A stretch of 64,000 nucleotides of DNA from Rhodospirillales bacterium (lineage in GTDB: Bacteria > Pseudomonadota > Alphaproteobacteria > Reyranellales > Reyranellaceae), in NCBI GenBank assembly GCA_016185145.1, contig JACPOB010000024.1, forward strand, positions 20,578 to 84,577, in the 5' to 3' direction. Numbering within the stretch: position 1 is the first letter of the stretch; the number at the start of each line of letters is the position of its first letter. The notes under the pieces are model-generated. The model saw nothing but the letters and a program-made list of their open reading frames with translations, was not told where the DNA came from and made no database searches. Below are positions 25,886 through 34,749 of this stretch, one piece after another. The translations under genes and the position numbers were made by a program.

Positions 25886-26035
25886 ATGATCGGCGTTGGC
25901 ATGGACTCTTATGGCAGACGACATTCGGCGACGGACATTCGCGGATCGACTCTGGCAGCATTCGCGCTGGCCATCGCCGCGCTGGTGATTCGTATTGCAG
26001 TGACGCAGCGGTCTGATGCGCCATTGATCCTGTAG
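25886..26035 (+). CDS. Possible small membrane protein or gene remnant
   Basis: An open frame of 49 residues (MIGVGMDSYGRRHSATDIRG, then a hydrophobic helix). In the same frame, coding-like hydrophobic sequence starts earlier (SLFIVIWIM) just after a stop, so it may be the 3' remnant of a membrane protein. It ends inside the operator at 26030-26044. Confidence 0.3.
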   Translation: MIGVGMDSYGRRHSATDIRGSTLAAFALAIAALVIRIAVTQRSDAPLIL

Positions 26036-26054
26036 TAACTACAGAATATATCAT
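26024..26054 (+). promoter_or_regulatory. MerR-type promoter of the P-type ATPase operon
   Basis: -35 TTGATC (26024-26029), perfect dyad CTGTAGT-A-ACTACAG (26030-26044), 19-bp spacer, -10 TATCAT (26049-26054). The clearest member of the five-site set. Confidence 0.8.
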
Positions 26055-26113
26055 AAGACATGGAATGACCGAGACCGGAAACCGGTCCCTGCGCCCGTAC
26101 GAAGGAGAGGAGA

Positions 26114-29100
26114 ATGAGCGCTGATGTCGCCACAATGGAGCCTCCCGGCTCGCTGCGCTTCAAGGTAGACGGTCTCGATTGCCAGAACGAGGTCCGCGCG
26201 CTTCGCGCGGCGGTCGGCCCCGTCGTCGGGGGTGAGGAGAAGTTGTCCTTCGATACGCGGGCCGGAGTGATGGACGTGAGTTCCGCCGGTAGCTCGATGA
26301 TCGATGTCATCCAGCGCGCGGTAGCGACGACCGGCATGCAGGCGCATTTCCTCGCAAGTCCTGCGCGGCACTCCGCGCCGGCACTTCTGTTTCGGGTCGA
26401 CGGCCTCGATTGCAAGAACGAGGTGGCCGTGCTCGAGCGCGAGGTAGGTCCGTTGGTCGGCAGCGCAGCCTGGTTATCATTCGACACGGCGAAGGGGCTG
26501 ATGACGGTCGCGCCGCAACTGCAGGCGACTATCGAGGACATCGTGGGCCGCGTCGCCGCCACCGGCATGCGCGCCTCTCCCGTACAACACGATGCGGCCG
26601 AGGCGCTGCTCTTCCGCGTCGACGGGCTCGATTGCAAGAACGAGGTGGCGGCGCTCACCCAGGAATTGGTCCCGCTGGTCGGCGACGGCAGGCTGGCCTT
26701 CGATACCAGGCAAGGCCTGATGACGGTAGCTCCACAGGACCGCGCGGCGCCCGATGTGATCGAGGCGGCGGTGGCTCGAACCGGCATGCGGGCCGAGCTC
26801 TGGGCGCCGCCGCTTCAGCCGGCTTCGCCGCAAGAAAAAGCCACGGCGTGCTGCGGTGCAGATGCGCGGGAGGCTCTCAGCCCGCCGATCCCGACCCACC
26901 TGCCCGGTCAGGTCGTGTTTCGCATTCATGGCATGGATTGCGCCGACGAGATCGCCGCATTGAAGCGCGAGGTCGGTCCGCTGGTCGGCGAAGACAAGCT
27001 CGCCTTCGACCTGCTCAACGGCCGCATGTCGATCGACGTGACACCAGATGCTGCGCTTGAGGCGCGGATCGAAAAGGCGGTGATCCGAGCCGGGCTGCGC
27101 GCCGAGCCGTGGACCGAAGGATCTACCAGCGAGGGCACGCAGTCAGAAGAGCGCCGCAAGCGGCTGCAATCGTTGCTGACGACTGCAAGCGGCGTGTTCG
27201 CGGCGCTGGGTTTTGCGGTCCACGCCTGGCTTGGCGGCGGTGTCATCGCCGCCTTCGAGGCCGGCGAGCACGCGTTGGGCTCGACGCCCTGGCAGAGCAT
27301 GGTTCTCTATTCGCTCGGAGTGCTCTGTGCCGTGCGCTATGTCGCGCCCAAGGCGTGGATTGCAGCCAAGCGGCTTCGCCCGGACATGAACCTGCTGATG
27401 ACGATTGCGGTGGCGGGCGCCATCGGCATCGGCGCCTGGTTCGAGGCGGCGACCGTCTCGTTCTTCTTTGCGTTGGCGCTGGCACTCGAGACCTGGAGTC
27501 TCGGTCGTGCGCGGCGAGCGGTTGCGGCCCTCATGGAGCTCGCGCCGCCGACGGCGCGCCTCAAGATGGACGACGGCTCGGAACGCGACGTTCCGGCGGC
27601 CGAGGTCAAGGTCGGCGCACGCATCGTCGTTCGGCCAGGAGACAAGGTGCCGCTGGATGGCCGCGTTGTCGCCGGTGAGAGCGAACTCAATCAAGCGCCG
27701 ATCACGGGCGAAAGTGTTCCCGTCGCCAAGGCACTGGGTGACGAGGTCTTTGCGGGAACCATCAACGGCGAGGGCGCAATCGATGTCGTCACGACCAAGA
27801 CGGCAAGCGACACGACGCTCGCCCAGATCATCCGCATGGTCGGCTCAGCGCAGAGCCGGCGCGCACCCAGTGAGCAATGGGTGGAGAAGTTTGCGCGCGT
27901 CTACACGCCGGTCGTGATGGTGCTGGCGGTTGCCATCTTCCTCGTTCCGCCGCTGCTTCTGGGCGGCCTCTGGGAAGACTGGTTCTACCGGGCTCTCGTG
28001 CTCCTGGTGATCGCATGCCCCTGCGCCCTCGTGATCTCGACGCCCGTGACAATCGTGGCGGCGCTCGCCGGCGCGGCGAAACAGGGCGTGCTGGTGAAGG
28101 GCGGGGTGCATCTCGAGACCCCGGCGCATCTCAAGGTGGTTGCCATGGACAAGACGGGCACGCTTACCGAGGGGCGCCCACAGGTCGTCGAGGTCGTGCC
28201 GCTTGGTGGCCGCAGCGAAATCGAGATCCTCGGCGTAGCAGCGGCCCTGGAAGTGCGCAGCGCACATCCGATCGCTCACGCCATCCTAGCCAAAGCTGCC
28301 GAACTGAAGGCTGCCTGGGAGCCCGCCGAGGCGGTCCAGGCCGTCACTGGCCGAGGCGTCGTCGGCCGCGTGGATGGCAACGAGATGTGGCTCGGCTCAC
28401 GCCGCTACATCGAGGAGCGGCGCATCGGGTCGGCCGAGGTTCTGCAGCGGGCCGATGCACTATCGAGCGCCGGCCGTACGATCGTCGCAGTCGGCGATCA
28501 CCGGGAAGTCTGGGGCCTCGTCGCCGTTGCTGATGCCGTCAGGCCGGAAGCGAAGGACATAGTCGCGGCGCTGCACAGCGCCGGCATCAAGCAGGTCGTG
28601 ATGCTCACGGGTGACAACCGGGCGACGGCGGAGGCGATAGCGCAGCAAACCGGCATAGACGAGGTGCGGGCGGAGCTGTTGCCTGGCGACAAGGTGGCGG
28701 CCGTCGAAGATCTGGTGCGCCGCCACGGGTCGGTCGCGATGGTCGGCGACGGTGTCAACGACGCACCTGCGATGGGCCGCGCCAATCTCGGCATCGCCAT
28801 GGGCGCAATGGGCAGCGACGCCGCCATAGAAACCGCCGATGTGGCGCTTATGTCCGATGACCTGTCAAAGCTCCCTTGGCTGGTCCGCCACTCACGCGCC
28901 ACGCTAGGCGTCATCCGGCAGAACGTCGCTTTCTCTATCGCCGTGAAGCTCCTGTTCACGGCGCTGACGGTGATCGGCCTTGCGTCGCTCTGGGGCGCCA
29001 TAGCGGCCGACGTCGGGGCGTCACTGCTGGTCGTCCTGAATGGCCTTCGCCTCCTCGATCGCGGTCAGAGCGCTCAACGCGGAGGTCCCTCCGGGGGCCT

Positions 29101-29158
29101 TGGAGCTGCGATGCCTCAGCATCGCGCTTCGACCATGACCGAGGCGGCCCGGGCGTAG
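26114..29158 (+). CDS. cadA/zntA/pbrA-like: P1B-type Zn/Cd/Pb-exporting ATPase with four N-terminal HMA-like domains
   Basis: Inner-membrane metal exporter of 1014 residues. Four ferredoxin-like metal domains (about 15-80, 92-160, 165-230, 268-335) each carry CxxE in place of CxxC: GLDCQNE, GLDCKNE, GLDCKNE, GMDCADE. The pump core has TGES (about 531), the transport motif CPC (635-637) in ACPCALVISTPVTIVAAL, phosphorylation Asp679 (DKTGTLT) and GDGVNDAP. A CCG cysteine pair near 284 may add a metal site. CPC plus CxxE and the ISTPVTIVAAL surround fit the P1B-2 (Zn/Cd/Pb) class. Good ribosome site; LspA and CDF genes follow. Confidence 0.9.
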   Translation: MSADVATMEPPGSLRFKVDGLDCQNEVRALRAAVGPVVGGEEKLSFDTRAGVMDVSSAGSSMIDVIQRAVATTGMQAHFLASPARHSAPALLFRVDGLDCKNEVAVLEREVGPLVGSAAWLSFDTAKGLMTVAPQLQATIEDIVGRVAATGMRASPVQHDAAEALLFRVDGLDCKNEVAALTQELVPLVGDGRLAFDTRQGLMTVAPQDRAAPDVIEAAVARTGMRAELWAPPLQPASPQEKATACCGADAREALSPPIPTHLPGQVVFRIHGMDCADEIAALKREVGPLVGEDKLAFDLLNGRMSIDVTPDAALEARIEKAVIRAGLRAEPWTEGSTSEGTQSEERRKRLQSLLTTASGVFAALGFAVHAWLGGGVIAAFEAGEHALGSTPWQSMVLYSLGVLCAVRYVAPKAWIAAKRLRPDMNLLMTIAVAGAIGIGAWFEAATVSFFFALALALETWSLGRARRAVAALMELAPPTARLKMDDGSERDVPAAEVKVGARIVVRPGDKVPLDGRVVAGESELNQAPITGESVPVAKALGDEVFAGTINGEGAIDVVTTKTASDTTLAQIIRMVGSAQSRRAPSEQWVEKFARVYTPVVMVLAVAIFLVPPLLLGGLWEDWFYRALVLLVIACPCALVISTPVTIVAALAGAAKQGVLVKGGVHLETPAHLKVVAMDKTGTLTEGRPQVVEVVPLGGRSEIEILGVAAALEVRSAHPIAHAILAKAAELKAAWEPAEAVQAVTGRGVVGRVDGNEMWLGSRRYIEERRIGSAEVLQRADALSSAGRTIVAVGDHREVWGLVAVADAVRPEAKDIVAALHSAGIKQVVMLTGDNRATAEAIAQQTGIDEVRAELLPGDKVAAVEDLVRRHGSVAMVGDGVNDAPAMGRANLGIAMGAMGSDAAIETADVALMSDDLSKLPWLVRHSRATLGVIRQNVAFSIAVKLLFTALTVIGLASLWGAIAADVGASLLVVLNGLRLLDRGQSAQRGGPSGGLGAAMPQHRASTMTEAARA

Positions 29159-29176
29159 CTCGAAGCCACTGCTGGC

Positions 29177-29767
29177 GTGATCGCGACCCGGCAAACGCGC
29201 CGGGCCGGCATAGAACGGCAAAGATCCAAGGACCGATTGATCGTGGCGTACCCGATTTTGCTTCGACGCGCGACGTTGGCGGGCGGTGCGCTCGCCTTTG
29301 CTCTTGCCGTCGATTTCGCGACGAAATGGATGATCCTGAACCTTGTGATGCTGCCGCCACGAACCATCGAGGTTACGCCGTTTTTCAATCTCGTGCTCGG
29401 CTTCAACACCGGCGTCAGCTTTGGGATGTTCCGCGAGGTTTTCCTCGATCGTCCGCTACTGCTCGCCGCGATCAAGCTGGCAATAGTGGCCGGGCTGCTC
29501 TTTTGGGCCGCGCGAACGCCAAAGCCGCTGGAAACAATCAGTCTTGGCCTCATCGCAGGCGGTGCCTTGGGCAATGTGCTGGACCGGATGCGTCAAGGCG
29601 CGGTGATCGATTTTCTCGATTTCCACGTCGGCCGCTGGCACTGGCCAGCCTTCAACATGGCCGACACGATGATCGTGATCGGCGTCGTCCTGCTGATCGC
29701 AGGCTCCTATCGGCCCGGGAGGTCGATGAGGCCTAGTCAACAGCCGCGGAGTGGCGCGGGAGATTGA
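29177..29767 (+). CDS. lspA-like: LspA-family signal peptidase II (PbrC-like)
   Basis: Inner-membrane aspartic protease family that trims lipoprotein signal peptides. The two catalytic Asp motifs are present: GNVLDRMRQGAVIDFLDF and FNMADTMIVIG. Four hydrophobic helices. The annotated start is a GTG at 29177; a GTG at 29242 would remove a charged leader and better fits the family. In Cupriavidus lead resistance the corresponding gene (pbrC) also follows the exporting ATPase, so this is most likely an accessory lead-operon copy rather than the housekeeping one. Confidence 0.88.
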   Translation: MIATRQTRRAGIERQRSKDRLIVAYPILLRRATLAGGALAFALAVDFATKWMILNLVMLPPRTIEVTPFFNLVLGFNTGVSFGMFREVFLDRPLLLAAIKLAIVAGLLFWAARTPKPLETISLGLIAGGALGNVLDRMRQGAVIDFLDFHVGRWHWPAFNMADTMIVIGVVLLIAGSYRPGRSMRPSQQPRSGAGD

Positions 29768-29812
29768 CGATGGTGTGCATCGGCGCCGCCATCCCGCGAA
29801 TTAGGACAGCAC

Positions 29813-30433
29813 ATGGACCCGAAACGAGACCGGGAAGAAGACGAAATCCAGCTGGACGCGCGTGACGCCGCCCAACGCAAGACCTTGCTGCGGGTGCTTG
29901 GCATCAACGTCGGTCAAGTGATCGTCGCCGGGGTCGTTGGCATTGTTGGGGACTCGACAGGTCTCCTGGGCGCCGCCCTGGACAATCTGGGGGACGCGTT
30001 TGTCTACGCCGTCAGCCTCTACGCCGTCGGGCGCACGGATGTTGCCAAGGTGCTTGTCGCACGCTTGTCCGGCATCCTTTTGACCGCCTTGGCTATGATG
30101 CTGCTCGTGGAGGTTGTTCGACGCTTTATCGCAGGGGCTGAACCAGTCGGTTTGGCCATGATCGTCACGGCGGCCGCGAACGCTGCGACCAACCTGGTTT
30201 GCCTGCGGCTGCTGTACGCGCATCGCCTGCAGGGCGTGCACCTCAAAGCATCCTGGATCTTCACGACCAACGACATGCTGGCCAATACCGGCATCGTCGT
30301 ATCGGGCGCTGCAGTCATGTTTTTCGGATCTCCGCTTCCTGACTTGATGATCGGGCTGGCGGTTGTCGGGATCGTGCTCAAGGGTGGCTGGGATATCCTA
30401 AAGGAGGCACGCGAGGGACAGCACAAGCAGTAA
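29813..30433 (+). CDS. Cation diffusion facilitator-type transporter (short form)
   Basis: Membrane transporter of 206 residues. The CDF metal-site patterns are present: SLYAVG and ALDNLGDAFVYA in helix 2 (Asp-x3-Asp) and TTNDMLANTG in helix 5. The protein ends soon after the last membrane helix and lacks the C-terminal cytoplasmic metal domain of full-length CDF proteins. It is last in the ATPase-lspA unit and probably exports zinc or another divalent ion. Confidence 0.8.
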   Translation: MDPKRDREEDEIQLDARDAAQRKTLLRVLGINVGQVIVAGVVGIVGDSTGLLGAALDNLGDAFVYAVSLYAVGRTDVAKVLVARLSGILLTALAMMLLVEVVRRFIAGAEPVGLAMIVTAAANAATNLVCLRLLYAHRLQGVHLKASWIFTTNDMLANTGIVVSGAAVMFFGSPLPDLMIGLAVVGIVLKGGWDILKEAREGQHKQ

Positions 30434-30599
30434 ACTCCGAGGCAGCCTGTCGACGAAGCACGTTAAGCAGTGGTCGGAGCCCGCGTGTTGAATGACGGTC
30501 AGTATCTGACGAACCGTTCGACGTTACCGATGTCTGGAAGCAGGCCGGAAGCAGACGTGGCGGGATAATGAACTTTAGTGGGTTTTGACCTATTTAGAA

Positions 30600-30625
30600 G
30601 GGCCGGCCCCCGAAGGGGCCGGCCC
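30600..30625 (-). terminator. Strong hairpin terminator
   Basis: An 11-bp perfect stem (GGGCCGGCCCC with GGGGCCGGCCC) with a CGAA loop lies just beyond the stop of the minus-strand gene at 30632. The U-tract is weak (CTTCTAAAT on the minus strand). Confidence 0.6.
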
Positions 30626-30631
30626 TGGCAA

Positions 30632-30877
30632 CTACTCCTCGGCGCTGTCACGGGGCTCGTTGATCCGCATGACGATCTTCTGCCCCTGGTTCGGGAGGAG
30701 CTGCAGCATGACATTGAAGCCCTTGCCGTCCTGATGTTCCCAGGCTGCGCCGATGTCGTGCCAGAAGGCTTTCTGGCCTTCGGGTGCATCGCTGACCGCG
30801 AAGACGCGGTGGGTCGGGCGGCTGCCGGTGCTGGCCTGCTCGTTGGACTTGCGGTTGGTCGTCGGCTGCTTGCTCAT
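30632..30877 (-). CDS. Small conserved mobile-element protein
   Basis: An 81-residue soluble protein: a polar N-terminus followed by HRVFAVSDAPEGQKAFWHDI, GAAWEHQDGKGFNVML and a C-terminal strand. This pattern is common in small proteins of alphaproteobacterial plasmids and integrative elements, whose function is unknown. A GGAGAAGATC sequence precedes the ATG, and a strong hairpin follows the gene. Confidence 0.7.
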   Translation of the reverse strand: MSKQPTTNRKSNEQASTGSRPTHRVFAVSDAPEGQKAFWHDIGAAWEHQDGKGFNVMLQLLPNQGQKIVMRINEPRDSAEE

Positions 30878-31568
30878 GATCTTCTCCTGAGATTATTCGA
30901 GAGCGGAATGCCCTCGATGCGAACCGGCCACGACGGCGGGTCCTGGCCGGACAAGGGAAAGGCGGGGAGGGGGATCACCCATCTGCACAAGCCGCCGATG
31001 GGCGGCGCGGAAGACCAGGCCGCGGCCCTGGGGCGCCCGCGGGGCTTGGCGTCGACGGCGGTACCAGGGGGACGTGCCGTCAACGTCGCTCCACGGTCGC
31101 GGTCGCAGGCTCGCAGCAACGCGAGAGCTGGGGACACCTCGTCTTTGCGAAGCGAACCCTTGTCAGGGCGGGTGCTGGCGTAGGTTCCAGCAATCGAAGG
31201 CAACACCACTCGCTGATATCTCGGGGAGCATGAGCAACCGCGGCTCAGACGATGCCAAGCGGGCCAAATGACGAGGCCTCTGTGCCAGCACTGCAGGCGC
31301 CGAACGCGCTGCTCAATCGCAGCGATGCAAGTACCGCAGGCTGAAGGCTCGTACCTGGCACTGAGCGTAGCGTGGGAGCATGGCCAGACGGAAGGGCGAA
31401 GATACGTCAGGTGCCAGGCGACGACGGATGCCGTGGGTCGCGAAGATCAAGCGCGAAGACCCATTCAGGCCCGAGACAGCAACGAAGTGCACGCCCAGTG
31501 CAAGCGGATTGCCGCGGCGGCCGAGCACTTCTCGGCTGCGGGTTGACACGAGGATTCTAGCTACTGCG
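30878..31568. other. Intergenic stretch without a confident gene
   Basis: About 690 bases with only short shadow-like frames on both strands. No RNA gene or repeat is evident. The minus-strand frame 30874-31209 is open but shows no family features. The segment joins the small mobile-element gene to a decayed efflux gene, so it is probably degraded island DNA. Confidence 0.4.
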
Positions 31569-31790
31569 TCATTTCTCAGCGCTCGGCATCATCGTCACCG
31601 TGGCGGTTAATCCCGCTACCAGGAGCACATCCGGCGGGACCTTGCCCAGGGCAATGCGCACCGGCACGCGCTGGGCAGTCGCACCCAGGTGAAGTTGGGG
31701 TTGATATTGGCCAGCAGCCCGACCGCGTCCTCGGGCGGCGGGCCGATCGTCAACCACGGCACGATCGAAGCGGCGGCGGATCCTCGAGCG
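31569..31790 (-). pseudogene. HlyD/EmrA-type membrane fusion protein remnant
   Basis: Two frames together give the C-terminal end of an efflux adaptor: IGPPPEDAVGLLANINPNFTWVRL, then after a one-base loss AQRVPVRIALGKVPP and LLVAGLTATVTM. The join lies near 31675, where CTGCCCAGC should read CTGGCCCAGC. The N-terminal two-thirds is missing. Confidence 0.65.
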
Positions 31791-32007
31791 CCAGCGTTTC
31801 GACTCTGTCGTCCAATCATCTGTTCCGATGCCTGCACCACTGACAAAGGCGCTGGTCTGGTTACGCTGAAAGGGATCGAAACTCGCTGCGGCCATGGTAG
31901 TACCTCGCTATTCCCAACGGAGTATGACGGTCCCGTTTTGGCCGCGGCGAGCGATCTGCGCTAGCGCTCTCGTGGACGAGGTTGGAGAATGTGGGGAACG
32001 TGACGTC

Positions 32008-32607
32008 ATGCCGGATGCCGCTGCATTGAATGCGCCGCTTCGCCGCGCAGTAGCTCTCGTCGCCCTGCTGAACCTCGGCTATTTCGGAGTGGAGTTCGCT
32101 GTCGCTTCGGCGATCGGCTCTGTATCGCTGTTCGCCGACAGCGTCGACTTCCTCGAAGATGCCTCCGTCAACCTCCTGATCCTTGTTGGGTTGGGCTGGG
32201 CGCCGCGCTCCCGGGCAAGGCTGGGTATGGCGCTGGCCGCCCTGCTGTTCGTTCCGGCCCTGGCTACGCTTTGGACTGCCTGGGAAAAGCTGCTTGCGCC
32301 GGCACCTCCTCATCCCTTGCCTTTGTCGCTCACAGGACTTGGCGCCCTCGCGGTAAACCTATCGTGCGCCTTCCTGCTCGCGCGCTATCGTCACCATGCA
32401 GGCAGCCTGAGCAGGGCGGCATTTCTTTCCGCCCGTAACGATGCGATCGCCAACATAGCGATCATCGCCACTGGCATGGTGACGGCCTTCCTTTGGCAGT
32501 CGGCCTGGCCAGACCTCATTGTCGGCTTGGGCATCGCGGCGATGAATGCCGATGCCGCGCGCGAAGTATGGTCCGCGGCGCGACAAGAGCACCGAGCAGC
32601 GCCATAG
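32008..32607 (+). CDS. Cation diffusion facilitator-like transporter 2
   Basis: Membrane protein of 199 residues from ATG 32008 (an earlier in-frame ATG at 31894 adds a non-conserved leader). Helix 2 carries SLFADSVDFLEDASVN and helix 5 SARNDAIANIAI, the two CDF metal-site helices. Like the other CDF in the window it lacks a long cytoplasmic C-domain. It stands alone between an efflux remnant and the YnfA gene. Confidence 0.8.
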   Translation: MPDAAALNAPLRRAVALVALLNLGYFGVEFAVASAIGSVSLFADSVDFLEDASVNLLILVGLGWAPRSRARLGMALAALLFVPALATLWTAWEKLLAPAPPHPLPLSLTGLGALAVNLSCAFLLARYRHHAGSLSRAAFLSARNDAIANIAIIATGMVTAFLWQSAWPDLIVGLGIAAMNADAAREVWSAARQEHRAAP

Positions 32608-32756
32608 TTGGCGATGGCAGGGCGGAACAAGATCGCAATTGACGTTGTGGCTCCGGCAGATTCGCACCCCGATGAAATTGGCCACGCTAACGAAGTTCTC
32701 CTCCACCTGGCGCGCCTGATCGGCCGCCGTTTGCTCGTGAGGACTTCGAGAGTGAC

Positions 32757-33086
32757 CTACGTCGAACGCGGGCCGAAAAGAATGATGGCCGCCCCGACGA
32801 GAACCACGGTGGCGCCAACAATGTCCCAGCGATCGGGCCGTGCTCCCTCGAGGAACCACAGCCAGGCGATAGAGGCCGCTACGTAGATGCCGCCGTAGGC
32901 GGCATACGCACGACCAGCATAGACAGAGTCGATCAGGGTCAGCAGCCAGGCGAACGCGACCAGACTGCCGATGCCCGGCAAAACCCAGACTGGCGACTTG
33001 CCGCTTCGCAGCCAAACCCAGAAAGCAAAGCAGCCAGCAATTTCTGCGAGTGCTGCGCCCGCATAGATCAGGAGAGCTTTGGCCAT
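32757..33086 (-). CDS. ynfA: YnfA/UPF0060 family membrane protein
   Basis: Small four-helix SMR-like protein of 109 residues. [32 protein letters not shown] and [18 protein letters not shown] are diagnostic of UPF0060. The true start is the ATG at 33086; the longer open frame upstream is only shadow of the merR gene. It follows merR by 16 bases on the same strand, so the pair is an operon, an uncommon setting for ynfA. Confidence 0.88.
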   Translation of the reverse strand: MAKALLIYAGAALAEIAGCFAFWVWLRSGKSPVWVLPGIGSLVAFAWLLTLIDSVYAGRAYAAYGGIYVAASIAWLWFLEGARPDRWDIVGATVVLVGAAIILFGPRST

Positions 33087-33102
33087 GCCATCAGTCCAGC
33101 AG

Positions 33103-33612
33103 TTACGTGATTCGGCGCCGTGGCCGGGTGCCGCGCGCGCCAGCCGGGCGCTTGGCTCCATCGGTACCCGTGGCGCGGGCCGCTTTGGGCATAGTTGCCT
33201 TCCTCCCGGGTGTCGCCAAGGCTTCCAGCAACAGGCATTCGGGCACCGTCCTGCCTTCGCAGGAACGGACGAGGTCCGACAACACACGTTCCATCCGACG
33301 CAGGTCGGCGAGCTTTGCGCGCACCTCCGCCAAGTGCGCGCCGGCAAGCTCTCGAACCTCATCGCAGGTATTCACCTTGCGATCGGCAAGGCCAAGCAGC
33401 CGTCGCACGGCATCGAGCTTGAATCCGAGTTCCCGCGCCTGTCGGATGAATGACAGCCGCTCGACATCGGAGGCGTTGTACAGCCGGTATCCGCCTGCGG
33501 AGCGCTCCGGCTTCCGCAAGAGCCCTTCGGTCTCGTAATAGCGGATGGTTTCAGCCAGCACGCCCGAGCGCTTGGCCAGAGCGCCAATTGAGATCATCCC
33601 TGGAGTGGTCAT
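33103..33612 (-). CDS. MerR-family regulator (mercury-module 1)
   Basis: 169-residue MerR protein. Helix-turn-helix [19 protein letters not shown]; metal cysteines in NTCDEV (helix 5 Cys), then [10 protein letters not shown] (C-x7-C) near the end. The three-Cys set resembles MerR and ZntR-like sensors; spacing C-x7-C is shorter than C-x8-C of Tn501 MerR. A basic Ala/Arg tail follows. Divergent from a MerT-like gene and upstream of ynfA. Confidence 0.85.
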   Translation of the reverse strand: MTTPGMISIGALAKRSGVLAETIRYYETEGLLRKPERSAGGYRLYNASDVERLSFIRQARELGFKLDAVRRLLGLADRKVNTCDEVRELAGAHLAEVRAKLADLRRMERVLSDLVRSCEGRTVPECLLLEALATPGRKATMPKAARATGTDGAKRPAGARGTRPRRRIT

Positions 33613-33636
33613 GGTTCGCCTTCACTCCGCGCATAC

Positions 33637-33667
33637 TTGACCTTGTAGTTCCTACAAGGTCCAGGCT
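33637..33667 (+). promoter_or_regulatory. MerR-type promoter before the MerT-like gene
   Basis: -35 TTGACC (33637-33642) overlaps the perfect dyad CCTTGTAG-TTC-CTACAAGG (33641-33659). The -10 region after a 19-bp spacer is CAGGCT (33662-33667). Expected transcription start lies 3-10 bases from the ATG at 33677. Confidence 0.7.
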
Positions 33668-33676
33668 CTTTCAACC

Positions 33677-34069
33677 ATGACTGATTTTCGCAACACACGC
33701 GCTTCGACGCCGCCGGCGGAAGCTGGACGCGATGCCGCCAAGACGACTTTGGCGACAGGCGCGCTTGTGGCGGCATTCGGCGTCGCATCGTGCTGCGCGC
33801 TGCCAGTCGCGCTTGCAGCGCTCGGCATCGGCTCGGCCGGCCTGTTTGCAATCGCAGCACTGGTCGGGCCCTATCAACTGCAAATCCTCGCCGGGGCGGT
33901 CATCTGCCTGCTCGGCGCAGCCGTGCTCATGTGGCGTCAGCGCCGCGCGCGGGCCTGCGGCACTGCAGGTACGCGCAGACGGCCGGTCCTCGACCGCATC
34001 ACTCAGGTCGCCCTCGTCCTGGCGCTTGGGCTGCTGGTCCTCACCTTTTGGATGGAGCCGCCGCTATGA
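33677..34069 (+). CDS. merT-like: MerT-like mercuric ion transporter
   Basis: Inner-membrane protein of 130 residues with three hydrophobic helices. The first holds the vicinal cysteines SCCALPVALAALGIGSAG, which carry Hg(II) in MerT. The cytoplasmic loop has only one Cys (RRARACGT), whereas MerT normally has a second pair. The ATG almost coincides with the expected transcript start, and no ribosome site is visible, so the mRNA may be leaderless. The stop overlaps the next gene (ATGA). Confidence 0.78.
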   Translation: MTDFRNTRASTPPAEAGRDAAKTTLATGALVAAFGVASCCALPVALAALGIGSAGLFAIAALVGPYQLQILAGAVICLLGAAVLMWRQRRARACGTAGTRRRPVLDRITQVALVLALGLLVLTFWMEPPL

Positions 34070-34653
34070 CGCCGATCCTGGAGTCGACGCTGACTTGCCC
34101 GAACTGTGGCACGCAGGCGATCGAGACCATGCCAACGAATGCATGCCTCTACTTCTATACCTGCACCGGCTGTGGCAGCCGGCTCAAGCCCAAGCACGGG
34201 GATTGCTGTGTCTTCTGCTCCTATGGATCGGTTCCCTGCCCGCCAATCCAGATGGGCGACGGAGACACGTGCTGTGCTCCAAAGCCGATAAGCGTGGTCC
34301 CGCAGGTTTGCTCGCTGCAACCGGACGCGTTCCACGAGCGGATGGCCGAAATCGCGACACTCATGCATGCCTTCGGCGGCGTCGCGGAGCGCACACCCGA
34401 CGGCGTGGCACTGCGTTTCAAGGCGAGAGAAGGTTTGCGCGCCGCACTCGACGCGCTCGCGGAGAAGGAGCGCTCGTGCTGCGCGACCCTCAAGTTCACG
34501 ATCACGGAAGAGGCCGGTTCGATCTCGTTTCGGATCAGCGGTACGGAGTCCGATCGCAAGGCGATTGATGACTTGGCAACGCGTCTTGGCGTTGGACCAC
34601 TTTCAGCCGAGCTGCGCGCCGGCGTCCATAGACCTTGTCCGAGCCGCTGTTGA
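34066..34653 (+). CDS. GDCCVxC-domain protein fused to a CC-motif domain
   Basis: A 195-residue Cys-rich protein. N-terminal part: CPNCGTQ, CTGCGSRLKPKHGDCCVFC then SYGSVPCPPIQ, the GDCCVxC family that also occurs as selenoproteins; here all positions are Cys. C-terminal part (about 85-185): CSLQPDAFHERMAEI ... LAEKERSCCATLKFTI, a small domain with an E-x-CC motif often seen near mercury genes. The two are normally separate proteins in my experience. Many thiols next to MerT suggest Hg(II) binding or handover to a reductase. Confidence 0.75.
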   Translation: MTPILESTLTCPNCGTQAIETMPTNACLYFYTCTGCGSRLKPKHGDCCVFCSYGSVPCPPIQMGDGDTCCAPKPISVVPQVCSLQPDAFHERMAEIATLMHAFGGVAERTPDGVALRFKAREGLRAALDALAEKERSCCATLKFTITEEAGSISFRISGTESDRKAIDDLATRLGVGPLSAELRAGVHRPCPSRC

Positions 34654-34749
34654 AATTCGCCTGATGGCAACAGCCGATGCCGGCCTTGTCCGGCGTAGGA
34701 GCCCAGAAGCCGACCACTGACGTGGTTGCCGGGAACGGCCGGCTGCCAT

